Below are positions 33,586 through 47,472 of a DNA stretch of 64,000 bases, one piece after another; position 1 is the stretch's first letter, and every line of letters starts with the position of its first letter. Location of the stretch: assembly GCF_051020765.1 (NCBI RefSeq), contig NW_027469102.1, positions 496,001-560,000 of the forward strand, given 5' to 3'. This DNA is from Lasioglossum baleicum (taxonomy: Eukaryota; Arthropoda; Insecta; Hymenoptera; Halictidae). Under the pieces are notes generated by a model. That model was not told where the DNA came from and did not search any database. It saw nothing but the letters and a program-made list of their open reading frames with translations. Made by a program: the position numbers and the translations under genes.

Positions 33586-36500
33586 ACTAGCCTGCGGGAT
33601 GCATCCTCTCGCACGTGTTTTTACTCGACTAGCCTGCGGGATGCATCCTCTCGCACGTGTTTTTACTCGACTACCCTGCGGGATGCATCCTCTCGCACGT
33701 GTTTTTGCTCGACTAGCCTGCGGGATGCATCCTCTCGCACGTGTTTTTGCTCGACTAGGCATGCGCATCCCAAAAAACCTGCGCATGCGCATCCCAAAAA
33801 ACCTGCGCATGCGCATCCCAAAAAACCTGCGCATGCGCATCCTACAAAACCTCGCACGTGTTTTTACTCGACTAGCCTGCGGGATGCATCCTCTCGCACG
33901 TGTTTTTACTCGACTAGCCTGCGGGATGCGTCCTCTCGCACGTGTTTCTACTCGACTAGCCTGCGGGATGCATCCTCTCGCACGTGTTTTTGCTCGACTA
34001 GCCATGCGCATCCCAAAAAACCTGCGCATGCGCATCCCAAAAAATCTGCGAATGCGCATCCCACAAAACCTGCGCATGCGCATCCCACAAAACCTCGCAC
34101 GTGTTTGTGCTCGACTAGCCTGCGGGATGCATCCTTTCGCACGTGTTTTTACTCGACTAGCCTGCGGGATGCATCCTCTCGCACGTGTTTTTGCTCGACT
34201 AGCCTGCGGGATGCATCCTCTCGCACGTGTTTTTGCTCGACTAGCCTGCGGGATGCATCCACTCGCACGTGTTTTTACTCGACTAGCCTGCGGGATGCAT
34301 CCTCTCGCACGTGTTTCTACTCGACTAGCCTGCGGGATGCATCCTCTCGCACGTGTTTTTACTCGACTAGCCTGCGGGATGCATCGTCTCGCACGTGTTT
34401 TTACTCGACTAGCCTGCGGGATGCATCCTCTCGCACGTGTTTTTGCTCGACTAGCCATGCGCATCCCAAAAAACCTGCGCATGCGCATCCCAAAAAATCT
34501 GCGCATGCGCATCCCACAAAACCTGCGCATGCGCATCCCACAAAACCTCGAACGTGTTTGTGCTCGACTAGCCTGCGGGATGCATCCTTTCGCACGTGTT
34601 TTTACTCGACTAGCCTGCGGGATGCATCCTCTCGCACGTGTTTTTGCTCGACTAGACTGCGGGATGCATCCTCTCGCACGTGTTTTTGCTCGACTAGGCA
34701 TGCGCATCCCAAAAAACCTGCGCATGCGCATCCCAAAAAACCTGCGCATGCGCATCCCACAAAACCTGCGCATGCGCATCCCACAAAACCTCGCACGTGT
34801 TTTTACTCGACTAGCCTGCGGGATGCATCCTCTAGCACGTGTTTTTACTCGACTAGCCTGCGGGATGCATCCTCTCGCACGTGTTTCTACTCGACTAGCC
34901 TGCGGGATGCATCCTCTCGCACGTGTTTTTACTCGACTAGCCTGCGGGATGCATCGTCTCGCACGTGTTTTTACTCGACTAGCCTGCGGGATGCATCCTC
35001 TCGCACGTGTTTTTGCTCGACTAGCCATGCGCATCCCAAAAAATCTGCGCATGCGCATCCCACAAAACCTCGCACGTGTTTGTGCTCGACTAGCCTGCGG
35101 GATGCATCCTTTCGCACGTGTTTTTACTCGACTAGCCTGCGGGATGCATCCTCTCGCACGTGTTTTTGCTCTACTAGCCATGCGCATCCCAAAAAACCTG
35201 CGCATGCGCATCCCACAAAACCTGCGCATGCGCATCCCACAAAACCTCGCACGTGTTTGTGCTCGACTAGCCTGCGGGATGCATCCTCTCGCACGTGTTT
35301 TTGCTCGACTAGCCATGCGCATCCCAAAAAACCTGCGCATGCGCATCCCAAAAAACCTGCGCATGCGCATCCCACAAAACCTCGCACGTGTTTTTACTCG
35401 ACTAGCCTGCGGGATGCATCCTCTCGCACGTGTTTTTACTCGACTAGCCTGCGGGATGCATCCTCTCGCACGTGTTTTTGCTCGACTAGCCATGCGCATC
35501 CCAAAAAACCTGCACATGCGCATCCCAAAAAACCTGCGCATGCGCATCCCACAAAACCTGCGCATGCGCATCCCACAAAACCTCGCACGTGTTTGTGCTC
35601 GACTAGCCTGCGGGATGCATCCTTTCGCACGTGTTTCTACTCGACTAGCCTGCGGGATGCATCCTCTCGCACGTGTTTTTACTCGACTAGCCTGCGGGAT
35701 GCATCGTCTCGCACGTGTTTTTACTCGACTAGCCTGCGGGATGCATCCTCTCGCACGTGTTTTTGCTCGACTAGCCATGCGCATCCCAAAAAACCAGCGC
35801 ATGCGCATCCCAAAAAATCTGCGAATGCGCATCCCACAAAACCTGCGCATGCGCATCCCAGAAAACCTCGCACGTGTTTGTGCTCGACTAGCCTGCGGGA
35901 TGCATCCTTTCGCACGTGTTTTTGCTCGACTAGCCTGCGGGATGCATCCACTCGCACGTGTTTTTACTCGACTAGCCTGCGGGATGCATCCTCTCGCACG
36001 TGTTTCTACTCGACTAGCCTGCGGGATGCATCCTCTCGCACGTGTTTTTACTCGACTAGCCTGCGGGATGCATCGTCTCGCACGTGTTTTTACTCGACTA
36101 GCCTGCGGGATGCATCCTCTCGCACGTGTTTTTGCTCGACTAGCCATGCGCATCCCAAAAAACCTGCGCATGCGCATCCCAAAAAATCTGCGCATGCGCA
36201 TCCCACAAAACCTGCGCATGCGCATCCCACAAAACCTCGCACGTGTTTGTGCTCGACTAGCCTGCGGGATGCATCCTTTCGCACGTGTTTTTACTCGACT
36301 AGCCTGCGGGATGCATCCTCTCGCACGTGTTTTTGCTCGACTAGCCTGCGGGATGCATCCTCTCGCACGTGTTTGTGCTCGACTAGCCTGCGGGATGCAT
36401 CCTCTCGCACGTGTTTTTACTCGACTAGCCTGCGGGATGCATCCTCTCGCACGTGTTTTTACTCGACTACCCTGCGGGATGCATCCTCTCGCACGTGTTT

Positions 36501-38834
36501 TTGCTCGACTAGCCATGCGCATCCCAAAAAACCTGCGCATGCGCATCCCAAAAAACCTGCGCATGCGCATCCCAAAAAACCTGCGCATGCGCATCCCACA
36601 AAACCTGCGTATGCGCATCCCACAAAACCTCGCACGTGTTTTTACTCGACTAGCCTGCGGGATGCATCCTCTCGCACGTGTTTTTACTCGACTAGCCTGC
36701 GGGATGCATCCTCACGCACGTGTTTTTGCTCGACTAGCCATGCGCATCCCACAAAACCTCGCACGTGTTTTTACTCGACTAGCCTGCGGGATGCATCCTC
36801 TCGCACGTGTTTTTGCTCGGCTAGCCTGCGGGATGCATCCTCTCGCACGTGTTTTTGCTCGACTAGCCATGCGCATTCCAAAAAACCTGCGCATGCGCAT
36901 CCCAAAAAACCTGCGCATGCGCATCCCACAAAACCTCGCACGTGTTTTTACTCGACTAGCCTGCGGGATGCATCCCCTCGCACGTGTTTTTACTCGACTA
37001 GCCTGCGGGATGCATCGTCTCGCACGTGTTTTTACTCGACTAGCCTGCGGGATGCATCCTATCGCACGTGTTTTTACTCGACTAGCCTGCGGGATGCATC
37101 CTCTCGCACGTGTTTTTGCTCGACTAGCCATGCGCATCCCAAAAAACCTGCACATGCGCATCCCAATAAACCTGCGCATGCGCATCCCACAAAACCTGCG
37201 CATGCGCATCCCACAAAACCTCGCACGTGTTTTTACTCGACTAGCCTGCGGGATGCATCCTCTCGCACGTGTTTTTGCTCGACTAGCCTGCGGGATGCAT
37301 CCTCTCGCACGTGTTTTTGCTCGACTAGCCTGCGGGATGCATCCTCTCGCACGTGTTGTTACTCGACTAGCCTGCGGGATGCATCCTCTCGCACGTGTTT
37401 TTACTCGACTACCCTGCGGGATGCATCCTCTCGCACGTGTTTTTGCTCGACTAGCCATGCGCATCCCAAAAAACCTGCGCATGCGCATCCCAAAAAACCT
37501 GCGCATGCGCATCCCAAAAAACCTGCGCATGCGCATCCCACAAAACCTGCGTATGCGCATCCCACAAAACCTCGCACGTGTTTTTACTCGACTAGCCTGC
37601 GGGATGCATCCTCTCGCACGTGTTTTTACTCGACTAGCCTGCGGGATGCATCCTCTCGCACGTGTTTTTGCTCCACTAGCCTGCGAGATGCATCCTCTCG
37701 CACGTGTTTTTACTCCACTAGCCTGCGGGATGCATCCTCTCACACGTGTTTTTACTCGACTAGCCTGCGGGATGCGTCCTCTCGCACGTGTTTCTACTCG
37801 ACTAGCCTGCGGGATGCATCCTCTCGCACGTGTTTTTGCTCGACTAGCCATGCGCATCCCAAAAAACCTGCGCATGCGCATCCCAAAAAATCTGCGAATG
37901 CGCATCCCACAAAACCTGCGCATGCGCATCCCACAAAACCTCGCACGTGTTTGTGCTCGACTAGCCTGCGGGATGCATCCTTTCGCACGTGTTTTTACTC
38001 GACTAGCCTGCGGGATGCATCCTCTCGCACGTGTTTTTGCTCGACTAGCCTGCGGGATGCATCCTCTCGCACGTGTTTTTGCTCGACTAGCCTGCGGGAT
38101 GCATCCACTCGCACGTGTTTTTACTCGACTAGCCTGCGGGATGCATCCTCTCGCACGTGTTTCTACTCGACTAGCCTGCGGGATGCATCCTCTCGCACGT
38201 GTTTTTACTCGACTAGCCTGCGGGATGCATCGTCTCGCACGTGTTTTTACTCGACTAGCCTGCGGGATGCATCCTCTCGCACGTGTTTTTGCTCGACTAG
38301 CCATGCGCATCCCAAAAAACCTGCGCATGCGCATCCCAAAAAATCTGCGCATGCGCATCCCACAAAACCTGCGCATGCGCATCCCACAAAACCTCGAACG
38401 TGTTTGTGCTCGACTAGCCTGCGGGATGCATCCTTTCGCACGTGTTTTTACTCGACTAGCCTGCGGGATGCATCCTCTCGCACGTGTTTTTGCTCGACTA
38501 GCCTGCGGGATGCATCCTCTCGCACGTGTTTTTACTCGACTACCCTGCGGGATGCATCCTCTCGCACGTGTTTTTGCTCGACTAGCCATGCGCATCCCAA
38601 AAAACCTGCGTATGCGCATCCCACAAAACCTCGCACGTGTTTTTACTCGACTAGCCTGCGGGATGCATCCTCTCGCACGTGTTTTTACTCGACTAGCCTG
38701 CGGGATGCATCCTCTCGCACGTGTTTTTGCTCGACTAGCCATGCGCATCCCAAAAAACCTGCGCATGCGCATCCCAAAAAATCTGCGCATGCGCATCCCA
38801 CAAAACCTGCGCATGCGCATCCCACAAAACCTCG

Positions 38835-39380
38835 CACGTGTTTGTGCTCGACTAGCCTGCGGGATGCATAGTTTTGCACGTGTTTTTACTCGACTAGCCT
38901 GCGGGATGCATCCTCTCGCACGTGTTTTTGCTCGACTAGCCTGCGGGATGCATCCTCTCGCACGTGTTTGTGCTCGACTAGCCTGCGGGATGCATCCTCT
39001 CGCACGTGTTTTTACTCGACTAGCCTGCGGGATGCATCCTCTCGCACGTGTTTTTGCTCGACTAGCCTGCGGGATGAATCCTCTCGCACGTGTTTTTGCT
39101 CGACTAGCCTGCGGGATGCATCCTCTCGCACGTGTTTGTGCTCGACTAGCCTGCGGGATGCATCCTCTCGCACGTGTTTTTACTCGACTAGCCTGCGGGA
39201 TGCATCCTCTCGCACGTGTTTTTGCTCGACTAGCCTGCGGGATGCATCCTCTCGCACGTGTTTTTGCTCGACTAGCCTGCGGGATGCATCCTCTCGCACG
39301 TGTTTTTACTCGACTAGCCTGCGGGATGCATCCTCTCGCACGTGTTTTTACTCGACTACCCTGCGGGATGCATCCTCTCG
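38835..39380 (+). repeat. Thirteen-unit A-run
   Basis: Thirteen consecutive 42-bp units lie between two B blocks. They include GCATAGTTTTG and GGGATGAATC variants, and the run is copied at 45,837-46,382. With the run at 59,420-59,965 it is the longest uninterrupted A-run I counted. Thirteen E-box-type positions fall here at exact 42-bp spacing. Confidence 0.85.
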
Positions 39381-39548
39381 CACGTGTTTTTGCTCGACTA
39401 GCCATGCGCATCCCAATAAACCTGCGCATGCGCATCCCAAAAAACCTGCGCATGCGCATCCCAAAAAACCTGCGCATGCGCATCCCAAAAAACCTGCGCA
39501 TGCGCATCCCACAAAACCTGCGTATGCGCATCCCACAAAACCTCGCAC
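39381..39548 (+). repeat. Longest B-run (n=5)
   Basis: An A1 head, a truncated B with CCCAATAAACC, three B1 units, one B2 and a final B2 with TGCGTATG lead back to an A3 unit. The same five-B arrangement is at about 46,383-46,550 and 48,898-49,062. Four consecutive NRF1-type palindromes occur at 24-bp spacing, and the fifth is altered by TGCGTATG. Confidence 0.82.
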
Positions 39549-40470
39549 GTGTTTGTGCTCGACTAGCCTGCGGGATGCATCCTTTCGCACGTGTTTTTAC
39601 TCGACTAGCCTGCGGGATGCATCCTCTCGCACGTGTTGTTGCTCGACTAGCCTGCGGGATGCATCCTCTCGCACGTGTTTGTGCTCGACTAGCCTGCGGG
39701 ATGCATCCTCTCGCACGTGTTTTTGCTCGACTAACCTGCGGGATGCATCCTCTCGCACGTGTTTTTGCTCGACTAGCCATGCGCATCCCAAAAAACCTCG
39801 CACGTGTTTTTACTCGACTAGCCTGCGGGATGCATCCTCTCGCACGTGTTTTTGCTCGGCTAGCCTGCGGGATACATCCTCTCGCACGTGTTTTTGCTCG
39901 ACTAGCCATGCGCATCCCAAAAAACCTGCGCATGCGCATCCCAAACAATTTGCGCATGCGCATCCCACAAAACCTGCGCATGCGCATCCCACAAAACCTC
40001 GCACGTGTTTGTGCTCGACTAGCCTGCGGGATGCATCCTCTCGCACGTGTTTTTGCTCGACTAGCCATGCGCATCCCAAAAAACCTGCGCATGCGCATCC
40101 CAAAAAATCTGCGCATGCGCATCCCACAAAAGCTGCGCATGCGCATCCCACAAAACCTCGCACGTGTTTGTGCTCGACTAGCCTGCGGGATGCATCCTTT
40201 CGCACGTGTTTTTACTCGACTAGCCTGCGGGATGCATCCTCTCGCACGTGTTGTTGCTCGACTAGCCTGCGGGATGCATCCTCTCGCACGTGTTTGTGCT
40301 CGACTAGCCTGCGGGATGCATCCTCTCGCACGTGTTTTTGCTCGACTAACCTGCGGGATGCATCCTCTCGCACGTGTTTTTGCTCGACTAGCCTGCGGGA
40401 TGCATCCTCTCGCACGTGTTTGTGCTCGACTAGCCTGCGGGATGCATCCTCTCGCACGTGTTTTTGCTCG

Positions 40471-43400
40471 ACTAGCCTGCGGGATGCATCCTCTCGCACG
40501 TGTTTTTACTCGACTAGCCTGCGGGATGCATCCTCTCGCACGTGTTTTTACTCGACTACCCTGCGGGATGCATCCTCTCGCACGTGTTTTTGCTCGACTA
40601 GCCTGCGGGATGCATCCTCTCGCACGTGTTTTTGCTCGACTAGGCATGCGCATCCCAAAAAACCTGCGCATGCGCATCCCAAAAAACCTGCGCATGCGCA
40701 TCCCAAAAAACCTGCGCATGCGCATCCTACAAAACCTCGCACGTGTTTTTACTCGACTAGCCTGCGGGATGCATCCTCTCGCACGTGTTTTTACTCGACT
40801 AGCCTGCGGGATGCGTCCTCTCGCACGTGTTTCTACTCGACTAGCCTGCGGGATGCATCCTCTCGCACGTGTTTTTGCTCGACTAGCCATGCGCATCCCA
40901 AAAAACCTGCGCATGCGCATCCCAAAAAATCTGCGAATGCGCATCCCACAAAACCTGCGCATGCGCATCCCACAAAACCTCGCACGTGTTTGTGCTCGAC
41001 TAGCCTGCGGGATGCATCCTTTCGCACGTGTTTTTACTCGACTAGCCTGCGGGATGCATCCTCTCGCACGTGTTTTTGCTCGACTAGCCTGCGGGATGCA
41101 TCCTCTCGCACGTGTTTTTGCTCGACTAGCCTGCGGGATGCATCCACTCGCACGTGTTTTTACTCGACTAGCCTGCGGGATGCATCCTCTCGCACGTGTT
41201 TCTACTCGACTAGCCTGCGGGATGCATCCTCTCGCACGTGTTTTTACTCGACTAGCCTGCGGGATGCATCGTCTCGCACGTGTTTTTACTCGACTAGCCT
41301 GCGGGATGCATCCTCTCGCACGTGTTTTTGCTCGACTAGCCATGCGCATCCCAAAAAACCTGCGCATGCGCATCCCAAAAAATCTGCGCATGCGCATCCC
41401 ACAAAACCTGCGCATGCGCATCCCACAAAACCTCGAACGTGTTTGTGCTCGACTAGCCTGCGGGATGCATCCTTTCGCACGTGTTTTTACTCGACTAGCC
41501 TGCGGGATGCATCCTCTCGCACGTGTTTTTGCTCGACTAGACTGCGGGATGCATCCTCTCGCACGTGTTTTTGCTCGACTAGGCATGCGCATCCCAAAAA
41601 ACCTGCGCATGCGCATCCCAAAAAACCTGCGCATGCGCATCCCACAAAACCTGCGCATGCGCATCCCACAAAACCTCGCACGTGTTTTTACTCGACTAGC
41701 CTGCGGGATGCATCCTCTAGCACGTGTTTTTACTCGACTAGCCTGCGGGATGCATCCTCTCGCACGTGTTTCTACTCGACTAGCCTGCGGGATGCATCCT
41801 CTCGCACGTGTTTTTACTCGACTAGCCTGCGGGATGCATCGTCTCGCACGTGTTTTTACTCGACTAGCCTGCGGGATGCATCCTCTCGCACGTGTTTTTG
41901 CTCGACTAGCCATGCGCATCCCAAAAAATCTGCGCATGCGCATCCCACAAAACCTCGCACGTGTTTGTGCTCGACTAGCCTGCGGGATGCATCCTTTCGC
42001 ACGTGTTTTTACTCGACTAGCCTGCGGGATGCATCCTCTCGCACGTGTTTTTGCTCTACTAGCCATGCGCATCCCAAAAAACCTGCGCATGCGCATCCCA
42101 CAAAACCTGCGCATGCGCATCCCACAAAACCTCGCACGTGTTTGTGCTCGACTAGCCTGCGGGATGCATCCTCTCGCACGTGTTTTTGCTCGACTAGCCA
42201 TGCGCATCCCAAAAAACCTGCGCATGCGCATCCCAAAAAACCTGCGCATGCGCATCCCACAAAACCTCGCACGTGTTTTTACTCGACTAGCCTGCGGGAT
42301 GCATCCTCTCGCACGTGTTTTTACTCGACTAGCCTGCGGGATGCATCCTCTCGCACGTGTTTTTGCTCGACTAGCCATGCGCATCCCAAAAAACCTGCAC
42401 ATGCGCATCCCAAAAAACCTGCGCATGCGCATCCCACAAAACCTGCGCATGCGCATCCCACAAAACCTCGCACGTGTTTGTGCTCGACTAGCCTGCGGGA
42501 TGCATCCTTTCGCACGTGTTTCTACTCGACTAGCCTGCGGGATGCATCCTCTCGCACGTGTTTTTACTCGACTAGCCTGCGGGATGCATCGTCTCGCACG
42601 TGTTTTTACTCGACTAGCCTGCGGGATGCATCCTCTCGCACGTGTTTTTGCTCGACTAGCCATGCGCATCCCAAAAAACCAGCGCATGCGCATCCCAAAA
42701 AATCTGCGAATGCGCATCCCACAAAACCTGCGCATGCGCATCCCAGAAAACCTCGCACGTGTTTGTGCTCGACTAGCCTGCGGGATGCATCCTTTCGCAC
42801 GTGTTTTTGCTCGACTAGCCTGCGGGATGCATCCACTCGCACGTGTTTTTACTCGACTAGCCTGCGGGATGCATCCTCTCGCACGTGTTTCTACTCGACT
42901 AGCCTGCGGGATGCATCCTCTCGCACGTGTTTTTACTCGACTAGCCTGCGGGATGCATCGTCTCGCACGTGTTTTTACTCGACTAGCCTGCGGGATGCAT
43001 CCTCTCGCACGTGTTTTTGCTCGACTAGCCATGCGCATCCCAAAAAACCTGCGCATGCGCATCCCAAAAAATCTGCGCATGCGCATCCCACAAAACCTGC
43101 GCATGCGCATCCCACAAAACCTCGCACGTGTTTGTGCTCGACTAGCCTGCGGGATGCATCCTTTCGCACGTGTTTTTACTCGACTAGCCTGCGGGATGCA
43201 TCCTCTCGCACGTGTTTTTGCTCGACTAGCCTGCGGGATGCATCCTCTCGCACGTGTTTGTGCTCGACTAGCCTGCGGGATGCATCCTCTCGCACGTGTT
43301 TTTACTCGACTAGCCTGCGGGATGCATCCTCTCGCACGTGTTTTTACTCGACTACCCTGCGGGATGCATCCTCTCGCACGTGTTTTTGCTCGACTAGCCA

Positions 43401-46400
43401 TGCGCATCCCAAAAAACCTGCGCATGCGCATCCCAAAAAACCTGCGCATGCGCATCCCAAAAAACCTGCGCATGCGCATCCCACAAAACCTGCGTATGCG
43501 CATCCCACAAAACCTCGCACGTGTTTTTACTCGACTAGCCTGCGGGATGCATCCTCTCGCACGTGTTTTTACTCGACTAGCCTGCGGGATGCATCCTCAC
43601 GCACGTGTTTTTGCTCGACTAGCCATGCGCATCCCACAAAACCTCGCACGTGTTTTTACTCGACTAGCCTGCGGGATGCATCCTCTCGCACGTGTTTTTG
43701 CTCGGCTAGAATGCGGGATGCATCCTCTCGCACGTGTTTTTGCTCGACTAGCCATGCGCATTCCAAAAAACCTGCGCATGCGCATCCCAAAAAACCTGCG
43801 CATGCGCATCCCACAAAACCTCGCACGTGTTTTTACTCGACTAGCCTGCGGGATGCATCCCCTCGCACGTGTTTTTACTCGACTAGCCTGCGGGATGCAT
43901 CGTCTCGCACGTGTTTTTACTCGACTAGCCTGCGGGATGCATCCTATCGCACGTGTTTTTACTCGACTAGCCTGCGGGATGCATCCTCTCGCACGTGTTT
44001 TTGCTCGACTAGCCATGCGCATCCCAAAAAACCTGCACATGCGCATCCCAATAAACCTGCGCATGCGCATCCCACAAAACCTGCGCATGCGCATCCCACA
44101 AAACCTCGCACGTGTTTTTACTCGACTAGCCTGCGGGATGCATCCTCTCGCACGTGTTTTTGCTCGACTAGCCTGCGGGATGCATCCTCTCGCACGTGTT
44201 TTTGCTCGACTAGCCTGCGGGATGCATCCTCTCGCACGTGTTGTTACTCGACTAGCCTGCGGGATGCATCCTCTCGCACGTGTTTTTACTCGACTACCCT
44301 GCGGGATGCATCCTCTCGCACGTGTTTTTGCTCGACTAGCCATGCGCATCCCAAAAAACCTGCGCATGCGCATCCCAAAAAACCTGCGCATGCGCATCCC
44401 AAAAAACCTGCGCATGCGCATCCCACAAAACCTGCGTATGCGCATCCCACAAAACCTCGCACGTGTTTTTACTCGACTAGCCTGCGGGATGCATCCTCTC
44501 GCACGTGTTTTTACTCGACTAGCCTGCGGGATGCATCCTCTCGCACGTGTTTTTGCTCCACTAGCCTGCGAGATGCATCCTCTCGCACGTGTTTTTGCTC
44601 GACTAGGCATGCGCATCCCAAAAAACCTGCGCATGCGCATCCCAAAAAACCTGCGCATGCGCATCCCACAAAACCTGCGCATGCGCATCGTACAAAACCT
44701 CGCACGTGTTTTTACTCCACTAGCCTGCGGGATGCATCCTCTCACACGTGTTTTTACTCGACTAGCCTGCGGGATGCGTCCTCTCGCACGTGTTTCTACT
44801 CGACTAGCCTGCGGGATGCATCCTCTCGCACGTGTTTTTGCTCGACTAGCCATGCGCATCCCAAAAAACCTGCGCATGCGCATCCCAAAAAATCTGCGAA
44901 TGCGCATCCCACAAAACCTGCGCATGCGCATCCCACAAAACCTCGCACGTGTTTGTGCTCGACTAGCCTGCGGGATGCATCCTTTCGCACGTGTTTTTAC
45001 TCGACTAGCCTGCGGGATGCATCCTCTCGCACGTGTTTTTGCTCGACTAGCCTGCGGGATGCATCCTCTCGCACGTGTTTTTGCTCGACTAGCCTGCGGG
45101 ATGCATCCACTCGCACGTGTTTTTACTCGACTAGCCTGCGGGATGCATCCTCTCGCACGTGTTTCTACTCGACTAGCCTGCGGGATGCATCCTCTCGCAC
45201 GTGTTTTTACTCGACTAGCCTGCGGGATGCATCGTCTCGCACGTGTTTTTACTCGACTAGCCTGCGGGATGCATCCTCTCGCACGTGTTTTTGCTCGACT
45301 AGCCATGCGCATCCCAAAAAACCTGCGCATGCGCATCCCAAAAAATCTGCGCATGCGCATCCCACAAAACCTGCGCATGCGCATCCCACAAAACCTCGAA
45401 CGTGTTTGTGCTCGACTAGCCTGCGGGATGCATCCTTTCGCACGTGTTTTTACTCGACTAGCCTGCGGGATGCATCCTCTCGCACGTGTTTTTGCTCGAC
45501 TAGCCTGCGGGATGCATCCTCTCGCACGTGTTTTTACTCGACTACCCTGCGGGATGCATCCTCTCGCACGTGTTTTTGCTCGACTAGCCATGCGCATCCC
45601 AAAAAACCTGCGTATGCGCATCCCACAAAACCTCGCACGTGTTTTTACTCGACTAGCCTGCGGGATGCATCCTCTCGCACGTGTTTTTACTCGACTAGCC
45701 TGCGGGATGCATCCTCTCGCACGTGTTTTTGCTCGACTAGCCATGCGCATCCCAAAAAACCTGCGCATGCGCATCCCAAAAAATCTGCGCATGCGCATCC
45801 CACAAAACCTGCGCATGCGCATCCCACAAAACCTCGCACGTGTTTGTGCTCGACTAGCCTGCGGGATGCATAGTTTTGCACGTGTTTTTACTCGACTAGC
45901 CTGCGGGATGCATCCTCTCGCACGTGTTTTTGCTCGACTAGCCTGCGGGATGCATCCTCTCGCACGTGTTTGTGCTCGACTAGCCTGCGGGATGCATCCT
46001 CTCGCACGTGTTTTTACTCGACTAGCCTGCGGGATGCATCCTCTCGCACGTGTTTTTGCTCGACTAGCCTGCGGGATGAATCCTCTCGCACGTGTTTTTG
46101 CTCGACTAGCCTGCGGGATGCATCCTCTCGCACGTGTTTGTGCTCGACTAGCCTGCGGGATGCATCCTCTCGCACGTGTTTTTACTCGACTAGCCTGCGG
46201 GATGCATCCTCTCGCACGTGTTTTTGCTCGACTAGCCTGCGGGATGCATCCTCTCGCACGTGTTTTTGCTCGACTAGCCTGCGGGATGCATCCTCTCGCA
46301 CGTGTTTTTACTCGACTAGCCTGCGGGATGCATCCTCTCGCACGTGTTTTTACTCGACTACCCTGCGGGATGCATCCTCTCGCACGTGTTTTTGCTCGAC

Positions 46401-47472
46401 TAGCCATGCGCATCCCAATAAACCTGCGCATGCGCATCCCAAAAAACCTGCGCATGCGCATCCCAAAAAACCTGCGCATGCGCATCCCAAAAAACCTGCG
46501 CATGCGCATCCCACAAAACCTGCGTATGCGCATCCCACAAAACCTCGCACGTGTTTGTGCTCGACTAGCCTGCGGGATGCATCCTTTCGCACGTGTTTTT
46601 ACTCGACTAGCCTGCGGGATGCATCCTCTCGCACGTGTTGTTGCTCGACTAGCCTGCGGGATGCATCCTCTCGCACGTGTTTGTGCTCGACTAGCCTGCG
46701 GGATGCATCCTCTCGCACGTGTTTTTGCTCGACTAACCTGCGGGATGCATCCTCTCGCACGTGTTTTTGCTCGACTAGCCATGCGCATCCCAAAAAACCT
46801 CGCACGTGTTTTTACTCGACTAGCCTGCGGGATGCATCCTCTCGCACGTGTTTTTGCTCGGCTAGCCTGCGGGATACATCCTCTCGCACGTGTTTTTGCT
46901 CGACTAGCCATGCGCATCCCAAAAAACCTGCGCATGCGCATCCCAAACAATTTGCGCATGCGCATCCCACAAAACCTGCGCATGCGCATCCCACAAAACC
47001 TCGCACGTGTTTGTGCTCGACTAGCCTGCGGGATGCATCCTCTCGCACGTGTTTTTGCTCGACTAGCCATGCGCATCCCAAAAAACCTGCGCATGCGCAT
47101 CCCAAAAAATCTGCGCATGCGCATCCCACAAAAGCTGCGCATGCGCATCCCACAAAACCTCGCACGTGTTTGTGCTCGACTAGCCTGCGGGATGCATCCT
47201 TTCGCACGTGTTTTTACTCGACTAGCCTGCGGGATGCATCCTCTCGCACGTGTTGTTGCTCGACTAGCCTGCGGGATGCATCCTCTCGCACGTGTTTGTG
47301 CTCGACTAGCCTGCGGGATGCATCCTCTCGCACGTGTTTTTGCTCGACTAACCTGCGGGATGCATCCTCTCGCACGTGTTTTTGCTCGACTAGCCTGCGG
47401 GATGCATCCTCTCGCACGTGTTTGTGCTCGACTAGCCTGCGGGATGCATCCTCTCGCACGTGTTTTTGCTCG
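40471..47472 (+). repeat. 6.9-kb higher-order repeat, copy 2 (about 7.0 kb)
   Basis: It is colinear with copy 1 to 47,472, where CTCGGCTAG replaces CTCGACTAG of copy 1. It differs by the 117-bp insertion at 44,586-44,702, the CTAGAATGCGG change near 43,709, and CATCGTACAAAACC in the inserted block. It is the largest duplication in the window. Confidence 0.92.
44586..44702 (+). repeat. 117-bp block present only in copy 2
   Basis: This is one complete composite block with n=3 (45+72 bp). It is entered through CTAGGCATGCG and closed by TCGTACAAAACC, a one-base change from the CCTACAAAACC exit usual for this entry. It sits between two A units that are adjacent in copy 1 (near 37,700). It is either a precise block insertion in copy 2 or a precise loss in copy 1. 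Confidence 0.88.

Larger units (their letters stand above)
33586..40470 (+). repeat. 6.9-kb higher-order repeat, copy 1
   Basis: The period is 6,885 bp up to 37.7 kb and 7,002 bp afterwards, because copy 2 carries a 117-bp extra block. Private variants at exact offsets include GCGCATTCCA at 36,871 (+6,885), GTGTTGTTACTC near 37,354 (+6,885), GCATAGTTTTG at 38,871 (+7,002) and GGGATGAATC at 39,071 (+7,002). The copy contains module R (35,436) and a 13-unit A-run (38,835-39,380). Confidence 0.92.

Noticed and set aside
12589..36618. Minus-strand open frame of about 8,000 codons
   Set aside because: The cause is the same. It overlaps large plus-strand frames and has no start context, domain or composition change at its ends.
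44586..44702. Mobile-element insertion in the 6.9-kb repeat copy 2
   Set aside because: The extra 117 bp is an ordinary composite block (45+24x3) with no terminal repeats or target-site duplication beyond the array's own register.
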